A stretch of 64,000 nucleotides of DNA from the NCBI RefSeq assembly GCF_900142985.1, contig NZ_LT670849.1, forward strand, positions 5,038,501-5,102,500, in the 5' to 3' direction. The notes beneath the pieces are model-generated. The model did not search any database, was not told where the DNA came from, and saw only the letters and a program-made list of their open reading frames with translations. Below are positions 25,091 to 33,641 of this stretch, piece by piece. Position numbers and translations under genes: made by a program. Positions within the stretch are counted from its first letter, which is position 1. Every line of letters begins with the position of its first letter. The stretch is from Bradyrhizobium erythrophlei (lineage in GTDB: Bacteria > Pseudomonadota > Alphaproteobacteria > Rhizobiales > Xanthobacteraceae).

Positions 25091-25777
25091 ATGCGGCTCC
25101 TCGTGATCGAAGACAATGCGACGCTGTCCGAACTGCTCGCCAAGGGCCTGCGGACGGCTGGCTACGAGGTCGATCTGCTCGCAACCGCGGCCGAGGCGCG
25201 CGCCGTGCTGATGACCACGACCTATGCGGCCGTTATTCTCGATCTCGGGCTGCCGGATGGCGATGGGCTCGCGGTGCTGCGCGAACTGCGCCATCGCAAG
25301 GACTCGACGCCGGTGCTGGTGCTCACCGCGCGCGGCGGCTTGCAGGACCGCGTCTCGGGACTGCGCAGTGGCGCCGATGACTACATGGTGAAACCCTTCG
25401 CGCTGGAAGAACTGGTGGCGCGGCTCGAGGCGCAGCTGCGCCGGCCGGGCCAGCAGCTCGGCAACTCCCTGCATATCGCCAATCTCGAATTCGATTTGCG
25501 CGGCCGCCAGGCTTTGATCGACGACCAGCCGCAGGTGTTGTCGGCGCGCGAGACCGACGTGCTCGAGCTTCTGATGCGCAGCAAGGGCAGGGTGGTTTCG
25601 AAGAAGCAGGTCGAGGATCACATCTTCGGTCTCTCCGGCGACGTCGCCTCCAATGCCGTCGAGGTTTACGTCCATCGCCTGCGCAAACAGCTCTCGGACC
25701 GGGGCGCCAAGGTGACGATCCACACCATCCGCGGCGTCGGCTATCTCATCGCTGAGGAAAAGCGTGATCCGGTTTGA
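25091..25777 (+). CDS. OmpR-family response regulator
   Basis: 228 residues from the ATG at 25091. The receiver has acidic residues in VIEDNATL, phosphorylatable Asp51 (LDLGLPDGDG), the conserved Thr in LVLTARGG and Lys101 (MVKPF). The C-terminal winged helix (about 130-225) ends in the typical VYVHRLRKQL and TIRGVGYLI. It is a DNA-binding transcription factor controlled by the adjacent histidine kinase, whose GTG start lies inside its last codons (14-base overlap). QseB/PmrA-like by general look. Targets are unknown. Confidence 0.93.
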   Translation: MRLLVIEDNATLSELLAKGLRTAGYEVDLLATAAEARAVLMTTTYAAVILDLGLPDGDGLAVLRELRHRKDSTPVLVLTARGGLQDRVSGLRSGADDYMVKPFALEELVARLEAQLRRPGQQLGNSLHIANLEFDLRGRQALIDDQPQVLSARETDVLELLMRSKGRVVSKKQVEDHIFGLSGDVASNAVEVYVHRLRKQLSDRGAKVTIHTIRGVGYLIAEEKRDPV

Positions 25778-27134
25778 GTCGATCATCTCGCGCATCGTGA
25801 TCCTGCATGTGATCGTGGTCGCGATCACATCGGTCCTGATGTCGGCGGCGCTATCGTGGCTCTTGAGCGTCGCCACCAGCAACATCCACAATCAGGCGAT
25901 GCAAGAGCAGGCGGTGTCGCTGGCCGAACATCTGGCGCCACGGGCCGACGGCACGCTCGCGCTCAATTTGCCGCCGAGCCTGCAAGGTCTCTATTCGCAG
26001 CCCTATGGCCGCTATGCCTACGCGGTCATCGACGAGAATGGAAAGACGCTGTTCTCGTCGCGGAAGGACAACACGCCGATCTTTCATGTCGATGCCAATG
26101 GCGGCACGGTGCAGTTTCTGGATACCCATATTGGCGACGCCGCGATCTCGGGAGCCAGCATTCGCCGCAGCGTCGGCGGCAAGACGGTGTGGGTGCAGGC
26201 GGCCGAAGACCTCGCCAACAGCGACGTGTTGATCGACGACATTGTCGACGACTTCTACCGGCATGTCGGCTGGATCACGCTGCCGATCCTCCTGGTGTTG
26301 CTTGTCATCGATATCGCGATCTTTCGACGCGCGTTGTGGCCATTACGCCAGGCGTCCGAGACCGCGCAGCAAATCACGCCGGCGCGCACCGACATCCGCC
26401 TGCCGTTCGAGGAAATCCCGACCGAGGTGCGGCCGCTGGTTTCCGCGATCAACAAGGCGCTCGACCGCCTCGACGAAGGCTTTCGCTTGCAGCGCGAATT
26501 CACAGCCGACGCCGCGCATGAATTGCGCACGCCGCTCTCGATCCTGCGCACCCGCGTCGAGACGCTCGACGATCCCGGCGTTGCCAAGGCGCTGCATCAG
26601 GATATCGAGGCGATGAGCCGCGTCGTGAGCCAGCTGCTCGACATCGCCGAGCTCGAAGCCTTCACGATCGATCCGTCCGAAGTCGCCGACCTGCAAGCCG
26701 CGAGCGCCGAAGTGGCGGGCTTCGTCGCGCCGCTCGCGCTCGAACAGGGCCGCGAGATCGCGCTGTTGGGCGCGACCGCGCCGGTGTTCGTCAAGGGCAA
26801 TGCCGAGATGATCAAGCGGGCGATTCGTAACCTCGCGGAAAACGCGATCCGCCATGCGCCGAAAGATACGGTTGTGGAGTTCGTGGTCGAGGAGAATGGC
26901 ACGGTGTCCATACAAGACCGCGGGCCCGGCATTTCGGAGGAGGAGCGCGAACTGATCTTCCGCCGCTTCTGGCGGCGCGACCGCAACAGCCAGGGCGGTT
27001 CGGGGCTTGGATTATCGATCGTGCAGCGCATCGCCGAACTGCATGGCGCGACCATCGAGGTCGAGAACCGGGTGATGGGCGGTGCGCAGTTTTCCCTGCA
27101 TTTTATTCCGGCGTCGGGTCCCGCCAAGGCTTGA
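25764..27134 (+). CDS. Sensor histidine kinase
   Basis: 456 residues from a GTG at 25764 overlapping the regulator gene. TM1 is at about 10-35 and TM2 at about 169-188, enclosing a periplasmic sensor of about 130 residues. A HAMP-like linker follows. The H box FTADAAHELRTPLS has His252, the N box is NLAENAIRHAP, and the G boxes are DRGPGIS and GSGLGLSIV. It is a standard class I kinase that phosphorylates the upstream OmpR-type regulator. The periplasmic domain resembles the QseC/TctE type; the SCO gene upstream hints at a metal or redox stimulus, but this is unproven. Confidence 0.93.
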   Translation: MIRFESIISRIVILHVIVVAITSVLMSAALSWLLSVATSNIHNQAMQEQAVSLAEHLAPRADGTLALNLPPSLQGLYSQPYGRYAYAVIDENGKTLFSSRKDNTPIFHVDANGGTVQFLDTHIGDAAISGASIRRSVGGKTVWVQAAEDLANSDVLIDDIVDDFYRHVGWITLPILLVLLVIDIAIFRRALWPLRQASETAQQITPARTDIRLPFEEIPTEVRPLVSAINKALDRLDEGFRLQREFTADAAHELRTPLSILRTRVETLDDPGVAKALHQDIEAMSRVVSQLLDIAELEAFTIDPSEVADLQAASAEVAGFVAPLALEQGREIALLGATAPVFVKGNAEMIKRAIRNLAENAIRHAPKDTVVEFVVEENGTVSIQDRGPGISEEERELIFRRFWRRDRNSQGGSGLGLSIVQRIAELHGATIEVENRVMGGAQFSLHFIPASGPAKA

Positions 27135-27260
27135 CGCCGGCCCGCCTCGTGCGGTCAACATAGCGCCGTTCAAAAGCCCCGCGAGGCAGGACGGACTGCG
27201 GGGAAAGATCAAAGGACGCCTCTCAAACAGGGTCCCCGTCGTTTCTGGAGGAATTCACAA

Positions 27261-27965
27261 ATGCATCGTTCCTTTCTGGCGGCTGTCATCGCCGTGGCCG
27301 GCTTTGTCGCCGTGGGCTCTGCCGCGCGGGCTCAAACACCGCCGCCGGCGCTGGATCCAAGCCAGCCCGCGACCATTGTCGTCTACACCGAAGTCGCGCC
27401 CGCGAAGGCGGCCGAGGCTCGCAAGCTCGTGCTCGCTTATGTGGCTGCCGCCCGCAAGGCCGATGGCGCCGTGCAGATCGATGCCGGGCAGCGCGTTTCC
27501 GATCCCGGCCATTTCGGGATTGTCGAACAGTGGAAGTCCCTCGCCGCCAAGCAGGCCTTTGCGCAAACCGATGCTTACACGAAATTCCGCGCCGCGCTCG
27601 ATCCGCTGCGAAGCGCAGCCTATGACGAACGCATTCACAACGCGCTGTCGGTCGGCGCTTCGAAGCCGGCGCCCGCTGGCGCAATCCTGGTGCTGACGCA
27701 TGTGGATGTGATCCCGACCCAGGTCGAACCAGGCACGGCCAAGGTGAAGGCCTTCGTCGAGGAAGGCCGCAATGCGCCGGGCAATCTCCGCTTCGACGAT
27801 GTCGTCCAGGCCAACCGCAAGAACCACTTCACGGTGATCGAGACCTGGAAATCGCCATCCGACAAGAATGGCTGGATTTCGGGCAAGAGCGCGCGCACCT
27901 TCCGCGAGGAATTGCAGCCGATGGGCGGCGCGCTTTACGACGAGCGCGTGTTCAAGGTTCTGTAG
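27261..27965 (+). CDS. Exported protein with two antibiotic-biosynthesis-monooxygenase-like domains
   Basis: 234 residues. A Sec signal (FLAAVIAVAGFVAVGSAARA) ends near residue 24. The mature part has two ferredoxin-like ABM repeats: the first (about 38-125) contains FGIVEQWKSLAAKQAF, the second (about 142-234) contains FTVIETWKSPSDKNG. Both show the usual E-x-W motif. Such proteins are usually small quinol monooxygenases or stress proteins; tandem exported forms are uncharacterised. GGAGG precedes the ATG by 9 nt. It is followed by two hairpins that probably end transcription. Confidence 0.8.
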   Translation: MHRSFLAAVIAVAGFVAVGSAARAQTPPPALDPSQPATIVVYTEVAPAKAAEARKLVLAYVAAARKADGAVQIDAGQRVSDPGHFGIVEQWKSLAAKQAFAQTDAYTKFRAALDPLRSAAYDERIHNALSVGASKPAPAGAILVLTHVDVIPTQVEPGTAKVKAFVEEGRNAPGNLRFDDVVQANRKNHFTVIETWKSPSDKNGWISGKSARTFREELQPMGGALYDERVFKVL

Positions 27966-27980
27966 TCAACTCTCGCCTCA

Positions 27981-28012
27981 CCTCTCCCCGTGTGCGGGGA
28001 GAAGGGGTTTTG
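27981..28012. repeat. CTCTCCCCG palindrome, possible terminator
   Basis: TCTCCCCG (27983-27990), a TGTG loop and CGGGGAGA (27995-28002), followed by AAGGGGTTTT. This short C-rich/G-rich hairpin is of a kind I recall as very common between Bradyrhizobium genes. Its place just after the ABM gene suggests a role in ending or protecting the transcript. Confidence 0.6.
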
Positions 28013-28030
28013 AGCGCGACGACGGTCAAT

Positions 28031-28060
28031 CATGGCGGGAAGTTAATCTTTCCCGCCATG
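28031..28060 (+). terminator. Hairpin downstream of the ABM gene
   Basis: A perfect ten-base stem, CATGGCGGGA with TCCCGCCATG, and a ten-base loop, followed by AATCTTTTGGTTCATCTTTTT. The T-runs are interrupted, so it is a plausible but not ideal intrinsic terminator. Confidence 0.55.
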
Positions 28061-28175
28061 AATCTTTTGGTTCATCTTTTTCGCCACGATTTTCCGGTAT
28101 CTGTTCAGAGCCTATTCATGCGTGCTGCGCCAAAGTGGCGAGCCTTCCACGGGATTGCATGACGAGCCCGCGCCA

Positions 28176-29729
28176 ATGGAACCGAACGATCCGAGCCAGT
28201 TCCGCCGCCGCCTGATCCGCATTTTTTCCGCCTGCGCGGCGATCGCGGTGGGCGCGGCCATCACGCCAGCCAACGCCGCCGACCTGGCCCCGCACGACCT
28301 GATCCTGCTCGACCGCCTGACCTTCGGCGTCAACGCCTCGAGCGCGGCGCATCTGCAAGCCGTCAGTGTCGAGCGCTGGCTCAACGAGCAACTGCATCCG
28401 CCGGCGAATTCGACATTGCCGCAGGCCGCGCAATCGCAGATCGAACCGATGTCGGATCTGTACAAGTCGCCGCTCGAAATTCTGACGTCGTTCGATGGGC
28501 AGGCGAAAAGCGCCAACCAGGTCGCCGACCCCGACCAGCGCAAGGCCGCACAGCAGGTCTATCAGCAGGCGATGAACGACCGGATGAAGCAGGCGCAGGC
28601 GCGCTCGATCCTGCATGCGCTCTATGCGCCGGACCAGTTGCGCCAGCGCATGACCTGGTTCTGGTTCAACCATTTCAACGTGCATCAGTACAAGTCGAAC
28701 CTGCGCGTGATCGTCGGCGATTACGAAGACCGCACCATCCGCGCGCACGCGCTCGGCAAGTTCCGCGATCTCCTGGTTGCGACGCTGCGGCACCCCGCGA
28801 TGCTACGCTATCTCGACAACACCGACAATGCCAACGGCCATCTCAACGAGAACTACGCCCGCGAGATCATGGAGCTTCACACCATGGGTGTCGGCTCCGG
28901 CTACTCGCAAGCCGACGTCGAGGCCTTGGCGCGCATTCTCACCGGCGTCGGCATCGACATCAAGCCGGAAGAGCCGAAGCTCAATCCCGAGCAACGCCCG
29001 CTGCTGGTGCGCGATGGCGCGTTCGAATTCAATCCGGCACGGCACGATTTCGGCGACAAGACGTTTCTTGGGCACCAGATCAAAGGCCGTGGCTTTGCCG
29101 AAGTCGACGAGGCGATCGATATTCTCGTGCATCATCCTGCGACGGCTACCCACCTGTCGAAGCAGATCGCGACCTATTTCGTATCGGACAATCCGCCGGA
29201 TTCGCTGGTGCAAAAGATGGCGCAAACTTTCAAGACATCGGACGGCGATATCGCTTCCGTGCTCGCCACCATGGTGCATTCGCCCGAATTTGCCGCATCC
29301 CTGAAGCCCGGCGTGAAAATCAAGGACCCGGTGCATTACGTATTCTCGGCCGTCCGGCTTGCCTACGACGACAAGGTGATCCTCAATACCGCACCCGTTC
29401 AGAACTGGCTCAATCGTCTGGGCGAGGGGCTGTTCAATCACGAAACGCCGGATGGCTATTCGATGGTCTCGGCATCCTGGAATGGTCCAGGACAGCTGAC
29501 GTTGCGCTTCGAGATCGCGCGCCAGATCGGTTCGGGCTCGGCCGGCCTGTTCAAGCCGGATGGGCCGAACGCGGTCGACAAGCCGGCATTTCCGCTGATC
29601 CAGAATGCGCTCTACTTCAACGGTCTGCGCCAGACGCTGGGTCCGGCCACGCTGGCCGCGCTCGACCAGGCGGTGTCGCCGCAGGACTGGAACACGCTGT
29701 TTCTGTCGTCGCCCGAATTCATGCGCTGA
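28176..29729 (+). CDS. Exported DUF1800 family protein
   Basis: 517 residues from the ATG at 28176. A signal peptide (RRRLIRIFSACAAIAVGAA to AANA) ends near residue 34. Family blocks are seen: LLDRLTFGVNASSAAHL, then MTWFWFNHFNVHQYK, LDNTDNANGHLNENYAREIMELHTMG and DKTFLGHQI, then SKQIATYFV. DUF1800 proteins are exported, of unknown function, and are regularly encoded next to DUF1501 proteins, as here. An in-frame GTG at 28122 is a possible longer start, but the signal peptide favours the ATG. The DUF1501 gene follows after 78 nt. Confidence 0.87.
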   Translation: MEPNDPSQFRRRLIRIFSACAAIAVGAAITPANAADLAPHDLILLDRLTFGVNASSAAHLQAVSVERWLNEQLHPPANSTLPQAAQSQIEPMSDLYKSPLEILTSFDGQAKSANQVADPDQRKAAQQVYQQAMNDRMKQAQARSILHALYAPDQLRQRMTWFWFNHFNVHQYKSNLRVIVGDYEDRTIRAHALGKFRDLLVATLRHPAMLRYLDNTDNANGHLNENYAREIMELHTMGVGSGYSQADVEALARILTGVGIDIKPEEPKLNPEQRPLLVRDGAFEFNPARHDFGDKTFLGHQIKGRGFAEVDEAIDILVHHPATATHLSKQIATYFVSDNPPDSLVQKMAQTFKTSDGDIASVLATMVHSPEFAASLKPGVKIKDPVHYVFSAVRLAYDDKVILNTAPVQNWLNRLGEGLFNHETPDGYSMVSASWNGPGQLTLRFEIARQIGSGSAGLFKPDGPNAVDKPAFPLIQNALYFNGLRQTLGPATLAALDQAVSPQDWNTLFLSSPEFMR

Positions 29730-29735
29730 AATCGC

Positions 29736-29784
29736 GAGCATGATCCGAAAAAGTGGGAACCGGTTTTTCGAAAAGATCATGCTC
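29736..29784. repeat. GAGCATGATC palindromic intergenic repeat
   Basis: A 49-base palindrome: GAGCATGATC (29736-29745) and GATCATGCTC (29775-29784) enclose CCGAAAAAGTGGGAACCGGTTTTTCG, itself partly self-complementary. I recall this sequence as a very common intergenic element in Bradyrhizobium and relatives. Here it separates the DUF1800 and DUF1501 genes within one likely operon. Confidence 0.75.
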
Positions 29785-29807
29785 AAACTCCACAAAGGAG
29801 AGCCAAC

Positions 29808-31001
29808 ATGAACCGACGTGAACTGATCAAGGCTTTTGCCGGCGCCGTGCCGCTGACGGTCGCAGGCCGCGTCTGGGCCGCACCCGCGACCGATGCGCGG
29901 CTGCTCGTGGTGTTCCTGCGCGGCGCGTACGATGCGGCCAACATCGTTGCTCCGGTCAGTAGCGAGTTTTATCACGCGGCGCGCCCGACGCTTCACCTCG
30001 CCAAGCCCGACGCCGGAAATCCGAACGCTGCGCTGTCGCTCAATGCCGATTGGGGCCTGCACCCGTCGTTGCGCGACAGCATCTATCCGCTATGGGCCAA
30101 GCGCGAGATCGCCTTCGTGCCGTTCGCCGGTACGTCGGACGATCTCACGCGCAGCCATTTCGAGACGCAGGACACGATCGAACTGGGACAAACGACCGGC
30201 GGGTCGCGCGATTTTCGTTCCGGCTTCATGAGCCGGCTCGCGGCCGAGTTGACGCGCGCCAAGCCGATTGCGTTCACCGATCAACTGCCGCTGATCTTCC
30301 GCGGCAAGACGCAAACGCCGAACATCGGTATCAACAGCGTCGGCAAGCCCGGCGTCGACGATCGTCAGGCCCGGCTCATCAAGGACATGTATGCGCAAAG
30401 CGATCTCTCGTCGTCGGTCTCCGAAGGTTTCCGGATTCGCGACGACGTCTATCGCTCGATCTCGGAAGAGATGACCGCGGCCAATCGCGGCGCGGTGTCA
30501 CCGCGCGGCTTTGAACTGTCGGCGCGCCGCATCGGCCGCCTGATGCGTGACCAATTCAATCTCGGCTTCGTCGACGTCGGCGGCTGGGACACCCACGTCA
30601 ACCAGGGTTCGGCAATCGGCTATCTCGCCGATCGCATGGGCGAACTCGGTCGCGGCCTTGCGGGTTTCTCCGAAGAGATCGGGCCCGCCACCTGGCGCGA
30701 CACCGTCGTCGTCGTGATCTCCGAATTCGGCCGCACCTTCCGCGAGAATGGCGATCGCGGCACCGATCACGGTCACGGTAGCGTCTACTGGGTGATGGGC
30801 GGCGGCATCAATGGCGGACGCATCGTCGGCGAGCAGATCAAGGTCGAGCAGGCGACACTGTTTCAGAATCGCGATTATCCGGTGCTGACCGATTATCGCG
30901 CGATGTTTGCAGGTTTGTTCCAACACCTCTACGGGTTGCAGACGGCGAATCTCCAGCGGATCTTTACCGGCGTGCATCCGATGGAACTCGGATTGGTTTA
31001 A
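29808..31001 (+). CDS. Tat-exported DUF1501 family protein
   Basis: 397 residues. The N-terminus MNRRELIKAFAGAVPLTVAG is a twin-arginine signal. The body has the sulfatase/alkaline-phosphatase-like DUF1501 elements LLVVFLRGAYDAANIVAP, SHFETQDTIE, VDVGGWDTHVNQG, VVVISEFGRTFREN and TDHGHGSVYWVMGG, which carry likely metal-binding Asp and His residues. Activity is unknown in the family. AAAGGAG lies 7 nt before the ATG. It pairs with the DUF1800 protein, and the two may handle an extracellular substrate together. Confidence 0.88.
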   Translation: MNRRELIKAFAGAVPLTVAGRVWAAPATDARLLVVFLRGAYDAANIVAPVSSEFYHAARPTLHLAKPDAGNPNAALSLNADWGLHPSLRDSIYPLWAKREIAFVPFAGTSDDLTRSHFETQDTIELGQTTGGSRDFRSGFMSRLAAELTRAKPIAFTDQLPLIFRGKTQTPNIGINSVGKPGVDDRQARLIKDMYAQSDLSSSVSEGFRIRDDVYRSISEEMTAANRGAVSPRGFELSARRIGRLMRDQFNLGFVDVGGWDTHVNQGSAIGYLADRMGELGRGLAGFSEEIGPATWRDTVVVVISEFGRTFRENGDRGTDHGHGSVYWVMGGGINGGRIVGEQIKVEQATLFQNRDYPVLTDYRAMFAGLFQHLYGLQTANLQRIFTGVHPMELGLV

Positions 31002-31153
31002 GCAGGCCGATCCGAACGTCTACCGGCGATTTTTGCAAATGCATGGCTGTCCATCGGACGATAAATGTCATGTCTTGCACTCGATTTACGTGACCTTCAC
31101 GGAGTCGAAGGTAGGTTCCGCTGACGAAAAGTATACGAAAGCGGAATTTTCTC

Positions 31154-33550
31154 ATGCTGAAAATTTATAACTGTATCACGGAGGCGCATGACCTGCGGCT
31201 CGTTGCACTTGCCGCTTTTGTGTGCGTTCTGGCGTCGGTCGCCGCCATCAGGCTGCTGCGTTATGCCCGAAAGTCAGCGGGCCGCATGCGCAGTGTATGG
31301 TTGACGGTTTCTGCCATTTCGACGGGCTTCGGCATCTGGGCCACGCATTTCGTCGCGATGCTCGCGTTCACGCCGGGGATTCCGAGCGGCTATAATATCG
31401 CGTTAACCGTGTTCTCACTGATCGCCGCGGTGCTGCTCACAGGCCTCGGCCTCTCGGTATCGCTGACTGAAAACTGGCGTCACGGACCTTGGGTCGGGGG
31501 CGCCATCGTCGCCGGCGGTATCGCAGCGATGCACTATCTGGGCATGGCCGCGTTCGAGGTCGCGGGCACCATCGCGTGGGATCCTGTACTGGTGGCGGCT
31601 TCGATCGTGGTTGGTGCGCTGATCGGCGCAATCGCGTTGCCGGTCGGCCTGCATGGCGAAAGCGAGAAATGGAAGATCGGCGGCGCGCTGTTGCTGACGC
31701 TTGCGATTTGCAGCCACCACTTCACCGCGATGGGCGCGGTCTCGATCACTCCCGATCCGACGCGCGTGGTTTCGCAGTCGGCGCTGCCGGCCGAATGGCT
31801 CGCAATGGGCGTTGCGATTGCAAGCGTTGCCATTCTCGCCATGTCGGCCGCAGCCGTCGTCATCGATATTCGCGATCACCGCCGCTCCGAACTCGAGACC
31901 GTTCGCATGCGCGATCTGGCGGACGCTTCCGTCGAGGGGCTTCTGGTTTGCGACGGGCAAAACATCGTCTCGGCCAACAAGAGCTTCTCGCAGCTTGCCG
32001 GCACGCCCGCCAATGGCCTTGTCGGCGGTACGCTCGAAAACTGCTTCCCGGACCCGATCGCACGCTTCAAGCTGATGTCGAAGCCGAACCAGCCGGTCGA
32101 AACCGAACTGCGTCACCGCGACGGCTCGATGACACCGGTCGAACTGATCATGCGGCCGATCATCTTCGCCGAGCGCCCGCATCACGTCATCGCGGTTCGC
32201 GATCTGAAGGCACGCAAGGACGCCGAGCAGCACATTCACTTCCTGGCGCATCACGACGCGCTGACGGGCCTGCCTAACCGGAGCTTCTTCAACGCGCGCG
32301 TCGATCAGGAGATGGCTGCGCTCGCGCCCGGCAAGAGCCTTGGCGTACTCTGTCTCGACCTCGACCGCTTCAAGGAGATCAACGATCTGTTCGGGCATGC
32401 CGCCGGCGATCGCACCTTGCAGACGTTTGCATCGCGCGTCGGTGCGCTGCTCGATGACCGGCAGATGATGGCGCGGCTCGGCGGCGACGAATTCGCCATT
32501 CTGGTGCCCGATATCGCGGGTCCGGCGGCGGCCGGCCGGCTTGCCGAATCCATTTTCGAAACGCTTCGCGATGCGAGCGATGCGCCGGAAATCACCATTG
32601 CAACCTCGATCGGCATTGCGCTCAGCCCCGACGATGCGGTCGACCGCCAGGCGCTGCTCAACCATGCCGACGTCGCGCTCTACCGCGCGAAAGAGGAAGG
32701 CCGCAACACTTACCGCTTCTTCGAGGCCAAGATGGGCGCCGAAGTCCGCGACCGCCGCCAGCTCGAACATGATTTGCGTCTTGCGATCTCGCGTGACGAA
32801 TTGTGGCTCGCCTATCAGCCCCAGCTCGATATCCGCAGCAGCAAGGTGGTCGGCTTCGAGGCACTGGTGCGCTGGAGGAATCCCGCGCGCGGCGAAATCG
32901 CGCCCGGCGTCTTCATTCCGATCGCCGAAGAGATCGGCGCCATCCTGCCGATCGGCGACTGGGTGCTGACCGAGGCCTGCCGCGAGGCCGCGAGCTGGAA
33001 AACGCCGCTCAAGGTCGCCGTCAACGTCTCGGCCGTGCAGTTGCACAATCCGTCATTTGCCCAGCAGCTTCATCAGACGCTGATCGAGACCGGCCTGCCC
33101 GCCAAGCGCCTCGAGATCGAGATCACCGAAACGGCGCTGGTGCGCGACCTCAACCGCACGCTGGCGACTTTGCGCCAGGTCAAGGCGCTGGGCGTCGAGA
33201 TCGCGATGGACGATTTCGGCACTGGCTACTCTTCGCTTTCGAACCTGCGCGCCTTTCCGTTCGACCGGATCAAGATCGACCGCTCGTTCATCAAGCAGGT
33301 CCACTCCAACCAGCAGGCCGCCACGATCGTGCGCGCCGTGCTCGGCCTCGGCAAGGGCCTCGGTCTTCCGGTGATCGCCGAAGGGGTCGAGACCAACGAG
33401 GAACTGCGCTTCCTCCAGGAAGAAAGCTGCGACGAGGTCCAGGGCTATCTGCTGGGCCGGCCCGCGGCGATCGGCAGCTTCCGCCAGTACACCCATTCGG
33501 ACACGGACCAGCCGCTGGCTGAAACCGTCCGCAAGGTCGCCAACGGCTGA
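31154..33550 (+). CDS. MHYT-PAS-GGDEF-EAL membrane protein
   Basis: 798 residues. The seven-helix MHYT sensor (residues 1-240) has its three signatures at about 64 (THFVAM), 126 (MHYLGM) and 188 (HHFTAM), thought to bind a metal such as copper and sense diatomic gas. A PAS segment (about 255-365) leads to a canonical GGDEF domain (LGGDEFA) and an EAL domain with EALVRW, NVSAVQ, ETAL, DDFGTGYSSLS, KIDRSF, AEGVE and QGYLLG. Both activities look possible. The kup gene follows closely. A cytoplasmic c-di-GMP switch driven by a membrane signal is the family expectation. Confidence 0.94.
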   Translation: MLKIYNCITEAHDLRLVALAAFVCVLASVAAIRLLRYARKSAGRMRSVWLTVSAISTGFGIWATHFVAMLAFTPGIPSGYNIALTVFSLIAAVLLTGLGLSVSLTENWRHGPWVGGAIVAGGIAAMHYLGMAAFEVAGTIAWDPVLVAASIVVGALIGAIALPVGLHGESEKWKIGGALLLTLAICSHHFTAMGAVSITPDPTRVVSQSALPAEWLAMGVAIASVAILAMSAAAVVIDIRDHRRSELETVRMRDLADASVEGLLVCDGQNIVSANKSFSQLAGTPANGLVGGTLENCFPDPIARFKLMSKPNQPVETELRHRDGSMTPVELIMRPIIFAERPHHVIAVRDLKARKDAEQHIHFLAHHDALTGLPNRSFFNARVDQEMAALAPGKSLGVLCLDLDRFKEINDLFGHAAGDRTLQTFASRVGALLDDRQMMARLGGDEFAILVPDIAGPAAAGRLAESIFETLRDASDAPEITIATSIGIALSPDDAVDRQALLNHADVALYRAKEEGRNTYRFFEAKMGAEVRDRRQLEHDLRLAISRDELWLAYQPQLDIRSSKVVGFEALVRWRNPARGEIAPGVFIPIAEEIGAILPIGDWVLTEACREAASWKTPLKVAVNVSAVQLHNPSFAQQLHQTLIETGLPAKRLEIEITETALVRDLNRTLATLRQVKALGVEIAMDDFGTGYSSLSNLRAFPFDRIKIDRSFIKQVHSNQQAATIVRAVLGLGKGLGLPVIAEGVETNEELRFLQEESCDEVQGYLLGRPAAIGSFRQYTHSDTDQPLAETVRKVANG

Positions 33551-33641
33551 GGTTGCCTTCAAGGTGGCTTGGCTGTCGCAATATCAGGCGATAGTTTACG
33601 GGAACGGGGCCAATGGCCCTATCCTCCAGGGCGGCCGTTCC

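Noticed and set aside
31415..33046. A 543-codon minus-strand frame opposite the MHYT-GGDEF-EAL gene
   Set aside because: Same cause: it is Arg/Gly/Asp-rich with no recognisable fold, while the plus-strand protein has four canonical domains.
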